Shown: positions 1-8,828, counted from the stretch's first letter. The stretch: 64,000 bases of DNA from Guptibacillus hwajinpoensis (GCF_005144865.1 NZ_SWFM01000001.1:310001-374000), one strand, 5' to 3'. Translations and numbers: made by a program. The notes: generated from the letters alone by a model not told the origin.

Positions 1-232
1 CACTACTATTCCCTGTATTTGAAGTGATTTTATATTCAATATCCGAAACACTATCCTTGCCTTTGTAACCGAACCTAAATTCACCATTTTCACCTTCTGA
101 AGTTTGGTTGCTGATATATTTCCCTTCCCAATAATCTCCTTCTCCTTTAAAGGAAAGCGTTGTTTGCTGACACCCTACAAGTAAAATTAATAGGGTAACG
201 AAAGCAAGAATAGATAATTGTAGTTTCTTCAC
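1..232 (-). CDS. Lipoprotein, partial (3' end outside the window)
   Basis: The reverse strand has an open frame from a GTG at 230-232 to the left edge, about 77 residues. It starts MKKLQLSILAFVTLL and has a lipobox (LLVGC, cysteine near residue 21), so it should be exported and lipid-anchored. The mature part seen so far is polar, with alternating aromatic and charged residues, and looks beta-rich. The only purine-rich site (AAGGA) lies about 19 bases upstream, so the start is not certain. The C-terminus is beyond the window and no family was recognised. Confidence 0.6.
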   Translation of the reverse strand, partial: MKKLQLSILAFVTLLILLVGCQQTTLSFKGEGDYWEGKYISNQTSEGENGEFRFGYKGKDSVSDIEYKITSNTGNSS

Positions 233-360
233 ATTGTTTATTTAAACCACATCCTTCTTTCATTTTTATTACACTTGTTCATCACTCCTCCACAAATCCT
301 GCCACTATTGCTTAATTCCAATTATTTCAAAACTAAATCACTTGCTCAACCTTTTTGATA

Positions 361-397
361 GAAAAAGACGTAACTCCTTCCTAAGGAATTACGTCTG
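361..397 (-). terminator. Terminator of the sigma/anti-sigma operon
   Basis: A hairpin with arms AGACGTAA and TTACGTCT, extended by TCCTT/AAGGA, is followed on the reverse strand by TTTTTC. It lies about 50 bases beyond the stop of the anti-sigma-like gene. Confidence 0.8.
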
Positions 398-445
398 ATA
401 GGTAAATAACGTTTTTCAAGTTTGTGATCTTTACTTCTCAAAAAA

Positions 446-1516
446 TTATTGACTATTCTTTCGGGAACTCTCTAAAAGAACCACGCCATCCTTATCTTCT
501 ACAATTAATTTATAGGGATCTTCCTGAACGTAAAGAGCTACTTGTTCCGATTCTATAAATTCTTCAATAGTGCTTACTATTTCTTTTGCTTCATCTTTTT
601 TTTCAGGATCTGCGGAGTTAATAGACGTTTTAATATAGAGCGTTATAGAGGATGTATTGTTTGAATAGGCAACCTCTGTAACATTCAGGTCGCTTTTCTT
701 TTCCAGCCCGTCAGAGATGACACTAATTACGTCTGTCCATCGATCTGCCTGATCACGTTTCTCCATATCAATTATTGTTTCTTCAATTACGAGTCCCTCA
801 TGGTTGTATTTCGCTAAAACATCCTTAATATAGGATTTAATTTCTTTAATATCGTCCTTTGATTCACTGTTGGCAATATCGATTACCACTCTCTTCAACC
901 CTATATCAACACCATAGGACAGTACGTCATATTTGTCTTCAAGTAGAAGTGGCTCAAGTTCTTTTGAGATTTGATCCTCTTCTTTATTAATGCGCTTCTC
1001 TTCTTCACTTGGATTATAGCTATCATCATATGGAATAAAGCGCTCGACACGTATATTAAATCCAGTATAGTTATGGTGAGTTAATACCTCTTTCACTTCA
1101 TGAACAATATCAGGTTTTACATTTTGAATGTAGCTTTCATCACCTATTATTGAAACTGTAATCTGTTTGACTTCGTAATCCGAATCCAGTCCTCTAACAT
1201 TTGGTTCAATATCGAGTAGTGTTTTTTCTAGCACTTTTGTTACTTCCATATCTGATTTCTCTTCTTCAAAAAAACCACTCAAGTATGGAAATTCAGCCAC
1301 GACTCCTGCCAATGAAGGAGAGAAAAATGCTGATCCAATAAATAAGATAAGCATAATCATGGCAATGCTAATGGGATAGTAAACACGTTTGATCCATCGA
1401 GGTCGATGTTGATCGTTATTAATCTTAGTTATTACGCCATCTTTAATTTTCCCACTAATCTCATCTGAGTATTGGTCTTCATACTTCACTTTAGCTTTCT
1501 TTAACTCTTCATCCAT
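446..1516 (-). CDS. Membrane protein, putative anti-sigma factor (DUF4030/DUF4179-like)
   Basis: This 356-residue protein has a charged cytoplasmic N-terminus of about 45 residues, one membrane segment (about 46-66), and a long extracytoplasmic part. The outer part holds about three repeats of a similar alpha/beta unit, with recurring strands such as ITVSIIGDES, VVIDIANSES and ITLYIKTSIN. Its start overlaps the stop of the ECF sigma gene by 8 bases (ATGGATGA), so the two are probably translationally coupled. Topology and pairing suggest that it holds the sigma factor at the membrane and senses an envelope signal. The assignment rests on context and general architecture; no zinc-type anti-sigma motif is visible. 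Confidence 0.65.
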   Translation of the reverse strand: MDEELKKAKVKYEDQYSDEISGKIKDGVITKINNDQHRPRWIKRVYYPISIAMIMLILFIGSAFFSPSLAGVVAEFPYLSGFFEEEKSDMEVTKVLEKTLLDIEPNVRGLDSDYEVKQITVSIIGDESYIQNVKPDIVHEVKEVLTHHNYTGFNIRVERFIPYDDSYNPSEEEKRINKEEDQISKELEPLLLEDKYDVLSYGVDIGLKRVVIDIANSESKDDIKEIKSYIKDVLAKYNHEGLVIEETIIDMEKRDQADRWTDVISVISDGLEKKSDLNVTEVAYSNNTSSITLYIKTSINSADPEKKDEAKEIVSTIEEFIESEQVALYVQEDPYKLIVEDKDGVVLLESSRKNSQ

Positions 1517-2071
1517 TGAGGTTCGCCTCCTTCTGATCCAGCATGTTTTTTTTCAACAAATTGCGAGCTCTAGATAACCTCGTCTTAACGGTGTTCAGAT
1601 TTAAGTCTAAAGCCTGACTAACCTCTGTAACGGTTTGCTCATGAAAGTAGTGCAGCACAATGATTTCGCGATACTTTCTGGGGAGGTCATAAACATAATC
1701 AAGTACCTCTCGATTTCCTTCATGCTCTATGTAAAGTTGCTCAGAACTTTGAGATCTTAAGAAATTATCAAAAAAACCAGTTGGATTTTTTAAGAGTTGA
1801 AAACTTTTTTTGCGCAAATGATCCTTCGCTGTATTTACAGTGATTCTGTAAAGCCAGGTTTGGAGGGACGCCTCTCCTCGAAATCTCTTGAGATTTTTAA
1901 AGGCTTTTAAAAAGACTTCTTGAGCTATATCTTCTGCTGATCCTTTATCTTGCACGTAAGAGTATGCAAGTAAATAGATTTTTTTGAGTGCTCATCAACC
2001 AATTCAGCTATTTGAAATTCTAGTTTCTCTTCATCAACTTCACCCGTTAAAGACGGGTCGTTCTTTTTCAT
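1509..2071 (-). pseudogene. ECF-type RNA polymerase sigma factor, split by a -1 frameshift at an A7 tract
   Basis: Two overlapping reading frames together give one normal sigma factor of about 185 residues. The first starts at ATG 2071 (MKKNDPSLTGEVDEEK, with AAAGG about 8 bases upstream) and runs to SKK. The second continues IYLLAYSYVQDKGSAEDIAQEVFLKAF (in pieces: region 2), then the acidic linker and region 4 (REIIVLHYF, SQALDLNLNTVKTRLSRARN). The switch lies at seven A residues (reverse strand, 1979-1985). The in-frame heptamer A-AAA-AAA is a classic -1 slippage site, and a -1 slip restores exactly the conserved frame. The gene may therefore be inactive, recoded, rescued by transcriptional slippage, or intact in reality with a homopolymer sequencing error. 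The anti-sigma partner downstream is intact. Confidence 0.75.
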
Positions 2072-2155
2072 CTTCAAAACCTTTAGACTCTTATAGAAGT
2101 TAAATGGTTTCATCTATATCTAATAGAACTCAACTATTTTTCTTTCAATATAAAC

Positions 2156-2184
2156 AAAAGGACCTCCTTACATGGAAGTCCTTG
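2156..2184 (-). terminator. Hairpin with T-rich tail upstream of the sigma gene
   Basis: The arms AAGGAC-TTCC and GGA-GTCCTT are followed on the reverse strand by TTTTG. The hairpin sits about 45-90 bases ahead of the sigma gene, so it may stop read-through from the GntR gene or act as a leader structure. Confidence 0.5.
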
Positions 2185-2487
2185 CTAATGTTAAGCCCAA
2201 ACACCAACTACTAAATTAAGAGAAAAAAACAGAAGGTATATGTATATTATTTCGAAACTGAGTCTTCAACTATCCTGCTCTTAAACCTAATAACAATATG
2301 CATTAATTTATCCTAATTTCACCACAAAAAAGAGATGTCAAAGAAAAAATGCGATCAAAAATAACAATACAATCATCCTACATTTTGACAACCTTCTTAG
2401 TTTGTACAATAACTGTTGACTACTGAATTTATAGTGTCATTTAAACTGGCATATGCTCCATTAACTCCCTGAGAAACATTGATTACA

Positions 2488-2522
2488 AAACAAAATGTCC
2501 TGTGTAAATTCACAGGACATTC
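2488..2522 (-). terminator. Terminator of the GntR-family gene
   Basis: A perfect 10-bp stem (ATGTCCTGTG/CACAGGACAT) with a 6-base loop is followed on the reverse strand by TTTTGTTTTG. Confidence 0.8.
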
Positions 2523-2584
2523 TTAATGTGATTAAACGCTTATGCTCCTCAAAACGGAACCCTATACTTCTCTATTAGACTGGC

Positions 2585-3262
2585 TTAAAACAGTGTCGTA
2601 AGCGACTGATAATAATTCAATTTATCTTGTTCGAGTTTTCTTAAACTACTATCAAGATGACGACAAAGTAACGATTGAAACTCTTTCTCCTGTGCATTTT
2701 CAATGTGCTTTATCATTTCTTCATGTTCAAGGATATCCATTTCTTCATTATCATTGTCTCCATTAAATACATCATATAGCACCATATAAATCGTAATTTG
2801 ATTTAAGATTTTCTCCATGAAATCAATCAAATAGCTGTTCCCACTTGCCTTTGCTATCAAAAGGTGAAACGCATTGTTTTTTTCTTGATACAGTAAGATT
2901 TCCCGCTTCTTATAGGCGTTTCTCATTTCATCAACATATTGTTTAAGTTGATCGATATCATACGTTCCAATATTCGAAAACCCTTTTTGAACCGCCATTT
3001 CCTCTAGCGCTTTTCTCATTTCAAATGCTTGAATCATTTCTTCAATCGTTGGCTGAACTATGAAAGCTCCCTTATTTGGAATGACGTTCACTAGTCCCTC
3101 TGATTCTAACTTCATAATCGCGCTTCGAATTGGCGTCCTACTCGCGTTAACCTTCTCTGCAATGGCACTTTCAAACAACTGATTACCAGGTGCAATTTGT
3201 CTTTTCATGATCGCATTTTTTATTAACTGATACACCTTTTGTTCAACTGTTTCTTTTCGCAT
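2585..3262 (-). CDS. GntR-family transcriptional regulator (FadR subfamily, FCD domain)
   Basis: A protein of 225 residues from ATG 3262 (MRKETVEQKVYQLIKNAI); an upstream ATG at 3280 would add six residues. The N-terminal winged HTH (about 1-70) shows the GntR signature: APGNQL, SRTPIRSAIMKLESEGLV, PNKGAFV-like. The C-terminal part is the all-helical FCD ligand-binding domain with EMRKALEE, NNAFHLLIAKASGN and EHEEMIKHIEN, including the histidines that usually bind a metal near the effector. Members of the family sense small carboxylic acids. It is divergent from yitT, which it may regulate, but the effector cannot be told from the sequence. Confidence 0.85.
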   Translation of the reverse strand: MRKETVEQKVYQLIKNAIMKRQIAPGNQLFESAIAEKVNASRTPIRSAIMKLESEGLVNVIPNKGAFIVQPTIEEMIQAFEMRKALEEMAVQKGFSNIGTYDIDQLKQYVDEMRNAYKKREILLYQEKNNAFHLLIAKASGNSYLIDFMEKILNQITIYMVLYDVFNGDNDNEEMDILEHEEMIKHIENAQEKEFQSLLCRHLDSSLRKLEQDKLNYYQSLTTLF

Positions 3263-3418
3263 TTCAATTAACCCGCCCATACGTTCATTTTTTACCTATT
3301 TTAACATATTGTGTGATCATTTTATATTCAACTAGAGCAATATTGTTGAACAATCTTGTTCAAATTACCTCTCTATGATATATTATCCTACGTATTCAGA
3401 ATAGAACGGAGTGATGAT

Positions 3419-4252
3419 ATGAATAACACAGGGAAAGAAATCACATTAATTATTATTGGATCCCTGTTCTTTGCGCTTGGCGTAAACTGGTTTGCCATCC
3501 CTAACGAACTTGGTGAGGGCGGCGTTACTGGTATATCGATGACACTTTACTACCTCATAGGATGGTCGCCAGGTATTACGAACTTCGTTATGAACGGTGT
3601 CCTTCTAGCAATCGGTTATAAAGTTCTAAACAAGCGAGTAACCTGGTATACAATTATTGCGATCTTCTTTACCTCTCTCTTTATACAGTTAACAGAAGGC
3701 ATGGGTAACCCACTAGACATTATGCTAGGAACTGTCTTTGCCGGCGTTTTTATCGGTATTGGACTTGGGCTTGTTTTACGTTCAGGAGGGACAACTGGAG
3801 GCTCAACTATTGTAGCTCGAATGCTAAATCAGCATTTCGGTTGGAGTGTAAGTACATCCATGTTTGTTTTCGATATTCTAGTTGTTCTTGGTTCATCTGT
3901 AGTCATTGGGATAGAGAATACAATGTACACAGGTATTTCAATCTATATTAGTACTAAAATATTGGATTACTTGATTGATGGTTTTGATACTAGAAAAGCT
4001 GTAACAATTATCTCTCAAAACACCATAGCGATCGCTGAAAAAGTAAGCGAAGAGATGGATCGTGGTGTAACTGTTATTAATGCTCGAGGTCATTATTCCA
4101 ATGAATCAAAAGATATTTTGTATGTTGTTATTAATAAACAAGAACTATTCCTCTTAAAGAAAATGATTCAACAGGTTGATGAGAAAGCATTTGTTGTTGT
4201 ACACGATGTGAGAGATGTATTTGGTGAAGGATTTACATTCCCCAAGACTTAA
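3419..4252 (+). CDS. yitT: YitT-family membrane protein (DUF2179)
   Basis: From ATG 3419, preceded by GGAG at 7 bases, the product has 277 residues (an in-frame ATG at 3356 lacks a good site). Five to six hydrophobic segments occupy residues 1-175, with the family signatures NWFAIPNELGEGGVTGIS and GTTGGSTIVARMLN. The C-terminal soluble part (about 195-277) is the DUF2179 domain (RKAVTIIS, ILYVVINKQE, DEKAFVVVHDV). The family is widespread in Firmicutes and is presumed to be transport-related, but its substrate is unknown. The gene is divergent from the GntR regulator. Confidence 0.85.
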   Translation: MNNTGKEITLIIIGSLFFALGVNWFAIPNELGEGGVTGISMTLYYLIGWSPGITNFVMNGVLLAIGYKVLNKRVTWYTIIAIFFTSLFIQLTEGMGNPLDIMLGTVFAGVFIGIGLGLVLRSGGTTGGSTIVARMLNQHFGWSVSTSMFVFDILVVLGSSVVIGIENTMYTGISIYISTKILDYLIDGFDTRKAVTIISQNTIAIAEKVSEEMDRGVTVINARGHYSNESKDILYVVINKQELFLLKKMIQQVDEKAFVVVHDVRDVFGEGFTFPKT

Positions 4253-4255
4253 ATA

Positions 4256-4294
4256 AACCCCGAGTGTTGTATTTCAATCACTCGGGGTTTTTGT
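4256..4294. terminator. Bidirectional terminator between yitT and dfrA
   Basis: The 9-bp arms CCCCGAGTG and CACTCGGGG are flanked by A and T runs on both sides, so it can serve both convergent genes. Confidence 0.9.
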
Positions 4295-4776
4295 TATTTA
4301 CGATCATATATCACAAAGTCGAAATCGTATTTGTTTCGATCGTCCTTCGAATGCTTCTCCCTAGAGGTTTCCTTCCACTCTTCCTTTGAGAAAGTCGGAA
4401 AGTACGTATCTCCCTCAAACGATTCATGGATTTCAGTAATGTACAATCGATCAGCATGAGGTAAGACTTGTCGGTATATTTCTGCTCCCCCAATAACAAA
4501 CCATTCTTTCTCTTGATTACGTGTTAATTCAAAGAACTCCTCGATTGAGTGAAGTACTGTCACTCCTTCATACTCAAGATCTTTTCTTGTAATCAAGTAG
4601 TTCTCTCGTCCTGGAAGAGCTTTGCCGATGGATTCAAACGTTTTTCTCCCCATGACAATTGGCTTGCCAGTTGTCATTTTTTTAAAGTATGCAAGGTCTG
4701 CAGGTATATGCCATGGCAGATCGTTGTTTTTACCTATTAGATTCTGCTCATCCATAGCGAGAAGAAATGAAATCAT
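4294..4776 (-). CDS. dfrA: Dihydrofolate reductase
   Basis: A protein of 160 residues, the normal length for bacterial chromosomal DHFR. It reduces dihydrofolate to tetrahydrofolate with NADPH and recycles the cofactor oxidised by thymidylate synthase. Visible motifs are [33 protein letters not shown] in pieces (the NDLPW and PADLAYF active-site loops), [10 protein letters not shown], and [12 protein letters not shown] (the nucleotide-binding GG). The start has GGGGAGG 7 bases upstream and overlaps the stop of thyA by 4 bases (ATGA), giving a coupled thyA-dfrA operon as in B. subtilis thyB-dfrA. Confidence 0.95.
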   Translation of the reverse strand: MISFLLAMDEQNLIGKNNDLPWHIPADLAYFKKMTTGKPIVMGRKTFESIGKALPGRENYLITRKDLEYEGVTVLHSIEEFFELTRNQEKEWFVIGGAEIYRQVLPHADRLYITEIHESFEGDTYFPTFSKEEWKETSREKHSKDDRNKYDFDFVIYDRK

Positions 4777-5567
4777 ACAGAAACCTCCCCTTTAATATGT
4801 GGATGAGGATCATACTCGGTTAACTCAAAATCATCGAAGGTAAAATCAAAAATCGATTTCACATCTGGATTGATCTTCATTTTGGGAAGAGTCCGAGTAT
4901 CACGTGTAAGCTGAAGTTGAACTTGTTCAATATGGTTATTGTAAATATGTGCATCACCAAGTGTATGAATAAATTCACCTGGCTCTAAGTCACATACTTG
5001 AGCCATCATCATTGTTAGTAACGCGTAGGAAGCAATATTGAATGGGACACCAAGGAATACGTCAGCTGAACGCTGGTATAACTGACATGAAAGCTTCCCA
5101 TCTGCCACATAAAATTGAAAGAGGCAGTGACAAGGCGGAAGTGCCATTTCATCAACTTGAGAAGGATTCCAAGCTGTTACAATCATTCTTCGCGAATTGG
5201 GATTCGTTTTAATCTGTTCAACAACTTTAGATATTTGATCAACTGTTTCTCCATCTGCCCCTGTCCACGAACGCCACTGATGTCCATAAACCGGACCAAG
5301 TTCACCGTCTTCATCTGCCCATTCGTTCCAGATTCGGACGCCGTTATCTTGCAGATACTTTACGTTTGTATCTCCTTTTAGGAACCAGAGAAGCTCATGA
5401 ATGATGGAGCGTAGATGTAGCTTCTTTGTGGTTAAAGCGGGAAAGCCTTCTTGTAAATTAAACCTCATCTGATGACCAAACACACTAATCGTACCTGTAC
5501 CAGTTCGATCAGATTTCTTTGTACCGTTATGTAAAATTTCTTCGCATAAGTCTAAATAAGTCTTCAT
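4773..5567 (-). CDS. thyA: Thymidylate synthase (ThyA type)
   Basis: A protein of 264 residues, identical in length to the classic short ThyA. It methylates dUMP to dTMP using 5,10-methylenetetrahydrofolate, leaving dihydrofolate for DfrA. The key motifs are present: SDRTGTGT at the N-terminus, the nucleophilic cysteine in ALPPCHC (about residue 146), the phosphate-binding [23 protein letters not shown], and the C-terminal IKGEVSV with the mobile tail. A GGAGGAG site precedes the ATG. In B. subtilis the homologous pair lies next to ypjP, which is also present in this window, about 2.5 kb away. Confidence 0.96.
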   Translation of the reverse strand: MKTYLDLCEEILHNGTKKSDRTGTGTISVFGHQMRFNLQEGFPALTTKKLHLRSIIHELLWFLKGDTNVKYLQDNGVRIWNEWADEDGELGPVYGHQWRSWTGADGETVDQISKVVEQIKTNPNSRRMIVTAWNPSQVDEMALPPCHCLFQFYVADGKLSCQLYQRSADVFLGVPFNIASYALLTMMMAQVCDLEPGEFIHTLGDAHIYNNHIEQVQLQLTRDTRTLPKMKINPDVKSIFDFTFDDFELTEYDPHPHIKGEVSV

Positions 5568-5721
5568 CTTACTCCTCCTTCACTTCACTACAAATCATTG
5601 TAACATGAAGAAAGTTGAATCGTAACTCTAGCTGCGCGCTTGTTAATAATAGGCAGCGTAAGGAACATTCTATTTTTCTTATCATATTGTATATCAGAAA
5701 TTAGTGAGAGGATGAAGCGAA

Positions 5722-6165
5722 ATGAGAAAAGGTGATAAGTTGCCAAAACTCTTTCAAGACCCTATGATACAGAACTGGATGAATACATTTGATGATTTCT
5801 TTAAAGAGCCTTTTACAAATCTATTGCCTGCACAATCGTTTCGTGTAGACCTTTATGAAACGGACGTAGCTTTTATTATTGAAGCAGAACTCCCTGGAAT
5901 AACCAAAGAACAAATTAAGGTTGAACCACTAGGAGATGGACTTCGAATTTCAATCGAATCTAAAAGCTATGAAGAAGAGCGAAACGACAAACAAAGATAT
6001 TATAAACAAGAACGGTCATACACAAGTACGAGTCGGACCATTAAGCTACCATATCACTTTTCTATGGAGAACGTTAAAGGAAAGTATACAAACGGCATAC
6101 TAGAAATTACAATTCCTAAAGATGATCGTATACATGAGGAAGCTTCCTATCTAACGATCGATTAA
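5722..6165 (+). CDS. Hsp20/alpha-crystallin family small heat shock protein
   Basis: A protein of 147 residues. The alpha-crystallin domain (about 38-135) contains FRVDLYETDVAFIIEAELPGITKEQIKV in pieces, the SRTIKLPYHF segment and the terminal GILEITIPK strand. A short N-terminal arm (LPKLFQDPMIQNWMNTFDDFF) and C-terminal tail are as expected for a holdase that binds unfolded proteins. The start has GAGAGGATG about 10 bases upstream. It is monocistronic, with its own terminator. It resembles the COG0071 proteins of spore formers. Confidence 0.9.
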   Translation: MRKGDKLPKLFQDPMIQNWMNTFDDFFKEPFTNLLPAQSFRVDLYETDVAFIIEAELPGITKEQIKVEPLGDGLRISIESKSYEEERNDKQRYYKQERSYTSTSRTIKLPYHFSMENVKGKYTNGILEITIPKDDRIHEEASYLTID

Positions 6166-6166
6166 A

Positions 6167-6196
6167 AAAAGCGGAGGCTTAGCCTCCGCTCTCTTT
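6167..6196. terminator. Bidirectional terminator
   Basis: The 9-bp stem AGCGGAGGC/GCCTCCGCT with a TTA loop has an A run before and a T run after. It separates the convergent hsp20 and trxB-like genes. Confidence 0.9.
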
Positions 6197-7138
6197 TTAC
6201 ATACTCCAATCAATAAATGCATTTCCTTCAAGAAATCGCTCACAGTCCATTGCAGCCATACACCCTGTTCCAGCAGCGGTTATAGCCTGGCGATATGTGA
6301 AGTCTTGGACGTCTCCACAAGCAAAGACACCAGGAATGTTCGTTCTAGTTGTACCTGGTTCTACCTTGATATACCCTTTGTCGTCCATATCTATTTTCCC
6401 GTGTAAGAAATCTGTATTAGGACGATGACCAATCGCAACGAAAATTCCATCTGTTTCAACGATTTCTTCTTCTCCAGTATCACTATCCTCCACTTTAATG
6501 CCACTTACTTTATTGTTTGCTGCTACTACTTCTACTGGTGAGAAGTTAAGTTTCCAGCTTATCTTATCATTGTTGCGCGCTCGTTCTTGCATTATTTTAG
6601 ATGCACGAAGCTCATTTCTTCTATGAAGCACAGTGACTTCAGACGCAAATTTCGTCAAGAAAGTCGCTTCTTCCATTGCAGAGTCACCTCCGCCAATCAC
6701 AACAATCTTTTTGCCCCTGAAGAAAAACCCGTCGCATGTTGCGCATGTACTAACGCCTCTCCCCATATTTTCTGATTCTCCAGGAATGCCAAGAAGTTTG
6801 GCAGATGCACCAGTTGAGATCAACACAGATTCTGCCTGAATCTCACCAAGTGTATCCGTAGAGAGTTTATAAGGACGCTCTGAAAAATCAATATCCTTCA
6901 CCCAGCCACGTTCAATCGTAGCGCCAAAGCGAAGTGCCTGCTTCTTCATATTCTCCATTAATTCAGGCCCAAGTACACCATCAGGAAACCCAGGGAAATT
7001 CTCGACATCGGTTGTTAACGTAAGCTGACCGCCCGGTTCAGGTCCTTCAATTACTAGCGGTTCCATATTCGCCCTCGCGAGGTAAATGGCAGCTGTTAAA
7101 CCTGCTGGTCCTGTTCCTACAATAACTGCTTTATGCAT
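6197..7138 (-). CDS. trxB: Thioredoxin reductase (TrxB-like, FAD/NADPH)
   Basis: A protein of 313 residues, typical of low-molecular-weight thioredoxin reductases. It has an N-terminal FAD site (GTGPAGLTAAIYLARA), the redox-active CATC pair (about 135-138), an NADPH site (VVIGGGDSAMEEA) with HRRNELRASK, and the C-terminal FAD motif TNIPGVFACGDVQD. It would pass electrons from NADPH to thioredoxin in the cytoplasm. Many bacilli carry a second paralogue elsewhere, so the exact orthology to trxB is not certain although the catalytic class is clear. It is divergent from yuzB. Confidence 0.85.
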   Translation of the reverse strand: MHKAVIVGTGPAGLTAAIYLARANMEPLVIEGPEPGGQLTLTTDVENFPGFPDGVLGPELMENMKKQALRFGATIERGWVKDIDFSERPYKLSTDTLGEIQAESVLISTGASAKLLGIPGESENMGRGVSTCATCDGFFFRGKKIVVIGGGDSAMEEATFLTKFASEVTVLHRRNELRASKIMQERARNNDKISWKLNFSPVEVVAANNKVSGIKVEDSDTGEEEIVETDGIFVAIGHRPNTDFLHGKIDMDDKGYIKVEPGTTRTNIPGVFACGDVQDFTYRQAITAAGTGCMAAMDCERFLEGNAFIDWSM

Positions 7139-7332
7139 AATGACCCTCCTCTATCGACTTCATTATGTTATTTTTCCTAATTCCAGAGAAATAAACCCCT
7201 CTCTTACAAATAGTATCGTTTATTTCACACATCATTCTTACTTCAATGTGCAAATGGTTGTTTATTTTCCATCCTTCTTGATAGAATAGAAGCAGTTTAC
7301 AATTTGTATCAAGAACCAGAGGTGAATGTAAG

Positions 7333-7569
7333 ATGAATCCAATCGTAGAATTCTGCATGAGCAATCTTTCAAGCGGTTCACATAAAGCAATGGAAATACT
7401 TGAAAAAGATTCTGATCTAGACGTGCTTGAGTATTCCTGTCTCGGTCATTGCACGCTTTGTAGCCAGGAAATGTACTGCCTTGTCAATGGTGAACGGGTA
7501 ATTGGCGAAACGCCAGAAGAGCTTGTAGACAATGTATATCAATTCATTGAAGAAAATCCGATGTTTTAA
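7333..7569 (+). CDS. yuzB: YuzB family protein (DUF1450)
   Basis: A protein of 78 residues matching the DUF1450 family over its full length: MNPIVEFCMSNLSSGS at the start, VLEYSCLGHCTLCSQEMYCLVNGE in the middle, and the IEENPMF ending. The conserved cysteines suggest a redox or metal role, but the function is unknown. A GAGGTGAATGTAAG ribosome binding region precedes the ATG. It lies divergently from the thioredoxin reductase gene. Confidence 0.9.
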   Translation: MNPIVEFCMSNLSSGSHKAMEILEKDSDLDVLEYSCLGHCTLCSQEMYCLVNGERVIGETPEELVDNVYQFIEENPMF

Positions 7570-7619
7570 TCCTATTCGGGCATTCTAATGAGTGAATCCA
7601 AAAAAGGAGGCACTTACAA

Positions 7620-7739
7620 ATGAAAAACCGAAATGGATATGACCCTAAAACCGGTGTTCAAGGTGAAAAAGAAGGCGAAGATGCGCTTCTAATGAACAAA
7701 AAAAGAGGCCCGCAAAATGCGCGCCCTAAAAAGAAATAA
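7620..7739 (+). CDS. Small basic hypothetical protein (39 aa)
   Basis: The ORF MKNRNGYDPKTGVQGEKEGE...RPKKK has a very good ribosome binding site (AAGGAGG, 9 bases before the ATG) and its own terminator directly after the stop. The product is hydrophilic, lysine- and glycine-rich and probably disordered. Its size and composition resemble minor small acid-soluble spore proteins, but no family was recognised. It is 50 bases downstream of yuzB and may be cotranscribed with it. Confidence 0.6.
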   Translation: MKNRNGYDPKTGVQGEKEGEDALLMNKKRGPQNARPKKK

Positions 7740-7740
7740 C

Positions 7741-7768
7741 AAAACGCCGCTAATTAAGCGGCGTTTTG
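7741..7768. terminator. Terminator
   Basis: A stem of AAAACGCCGCT and AGCGGCGTTTT starts one base after the 39-codon gene, with T-rich flanks. It can also serve the convergent 75-residue gene. Confidence 0.85.
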
Positions 7769-7996
7769 TTATGCGATGCGAAACCGAAATGAAAACCAGA
7801 AATCCTCCATTAGCGTTAAACCCGTTGCGATGATGTGCTGCTCCCCTTCATCATCTACTGTAATCCAGCTGTTATGCTCATCGCGGTATACGGGATAGAA
7901 ATTCCCTTCCTTAAATAACTTTTTCTCTAGCGGGTTCTCAGCGCCAGTTAAAGGCTCTTCTTCAAAAACATCTCTAATACACTGTACAAGTTCCAT
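7769..7996 (-). CDS. Conserved hypothetical protein (75 aa)
   Basis: An acidic 75-residue protein (MELVQCIRDVFEEEPLTGAENPLEKKLFKEGNFYPVYRDEHNSW, quoted here only to identify it in parts: ENPLEKKLF, YPVYRDEHNSWITVDDEGE, HIIATG). The YPVY...ITVDDEGEQH part looks like a small beta-barrel of the type in which bacilli keep short SH3-like proteins. GGAGGATTACATCATAG precedes the ATG. The function is unknown. Confidence 0.65.
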   Translation of the reverse strand: MELVQCIRDVFEEEPLTGAENPLEKKLFKEGNFYPVYRDEHNSWITVDDEGEQHIIATGLTLMEDFWFSFRFRIA

Positions 7997-8027
7997 CTAT
8001 GATGTAATCCTCCCTTATTCTCCAACC

Positions 8028-8080
8028 AAAAACACCCCGCGTGCCTCTCTTAAGAGAGCCACTTAGGCGGAGTGTTTTTA
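8028..8080 (-). terminator. Terminator overlapping the end of ypjP
   Basis: A long two-part hairpin: outer arms AAACAC-CCGC and GCGG-GTGTTT, inner arms CTCTCTT/AAGAGAG. It spans the stop codon of ypjP and is followed by Ts on the reverse strand. Confidence 0.75.
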
Positions 8081-8694
8081 TCCCAATATATCTTACCAAC
8101 TTCATAATGTTCTTCAAAATTATCGGATGCGTCGTGATAATGAAAATTAAACCAGTAGCCATCCTGTGGTGGATGGTCTCTTCTTACGTGAAAACGAAGA
8201 AGATCTTCTCCAGTTTCTTCATTGTAAACGTGCATGATACGTTCACCATAACCACTTGCAGGCTTGTCCGTCAAGCGAAGTGATCGAATGGTTTCTTCAT
8301 CAAGCAGTTCAACTGATGATGCAATCGCTTCAGTCATTCTGGGCACAATAGTATCTTTATACTCACTTCCTACACGATTAGAAATCGTTTCGCCAAACTT
8401 AGCTAAACCAATCTCTTCTGATTGAAGGCTAGCATAGCTAACAAAGCCTGTAAGAAGTTCAGAAGTAGGAGCATACTTAGCAAGCGACGGCCAATCCATT
8501 TCATCCTGACCCTCGTTATCGGTTGGATCTGGAAGCTCGTCTCTCGGTTCAACACGAAGATAGCTCTCATCTTGATAATTTTCAGATGACTCTGTTTTGT
8601 CTTCAGCAAGATAACCTGTTGGAATAACCGTACCAAGTGTAATAACAGCAACAAATGCAACGAATAGTTTCCTCATCCATAATGGCGATTTCAT
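8050..8694 (-). CDS. ypjP: YpjP-like protein, exported
   Basis: A protein of 214 residues with an N-terminal signal or anchor segment (LWMRKLFVAFVAVITLGTVIP), an acidic low-complexity linker (about 30-65), and a conserved C-terminal domain. The domain ends in the family hallmark FHVRRDHPPQDGYWFNFHYH and IYWDKNTPPKWLS. The match to the B. subtilis YpjP family is clear by eye; its function is unknown. In B. subtilis ypjP is next to the thymidylate synthase/DHFR pair; here several genes have come in between. Confidence 0.88.
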   Translation of the reverse strand: MKSPLWMRKLFVAFVAVITLGTVIPTGYLAEDKTESSENYQDESYLRVEPRDELPDPTDNEGQDEMDWPSLAKYAPTSELLTGFVSYASLQSEEIGLAKFGETISNRVGSEYKDTIVPRMTEAIASSVELLDEETIRSLRLTDKPASGYGERIMHVYNEETGEDLLRFHVRRDHPPQDGYWFNFHYHDASDNFEEHYEVGKIYWDKNTPPKWLS

Positions 8695-8828
8695 ACTTCA
8701 CACCTGACTTTCACAGTTCAATTGTTCTCTTTATTTTCGCACGAACCAATAAAAAAAGCCAGATGTTTACTACATTTTTCAAAATATTATGTATCATAGG
8801 AGCGCTCTTTGAAAGCGCTCCACATTCA

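Larger units (their letters stand above)
2114..2584. other. Intergenic stretch without a supported gene
   Basis: This AT-rich gap of about 470 bases holds two hairpins (annotated separately) and otherwise nothing convincing. A short open stretch on the reverse strand (about 2399-2480) has no start codon or ribosome binding site. Confidence 0.5.

Noticed and set aside
2399-2480. Open stretch on the reverse strand reading INVSQGVNGAYASLND... to a stop
   Set aside because: No start codon or ribosome binding site and it begins directly after a terminator; more likely chance or an old gene remnant.
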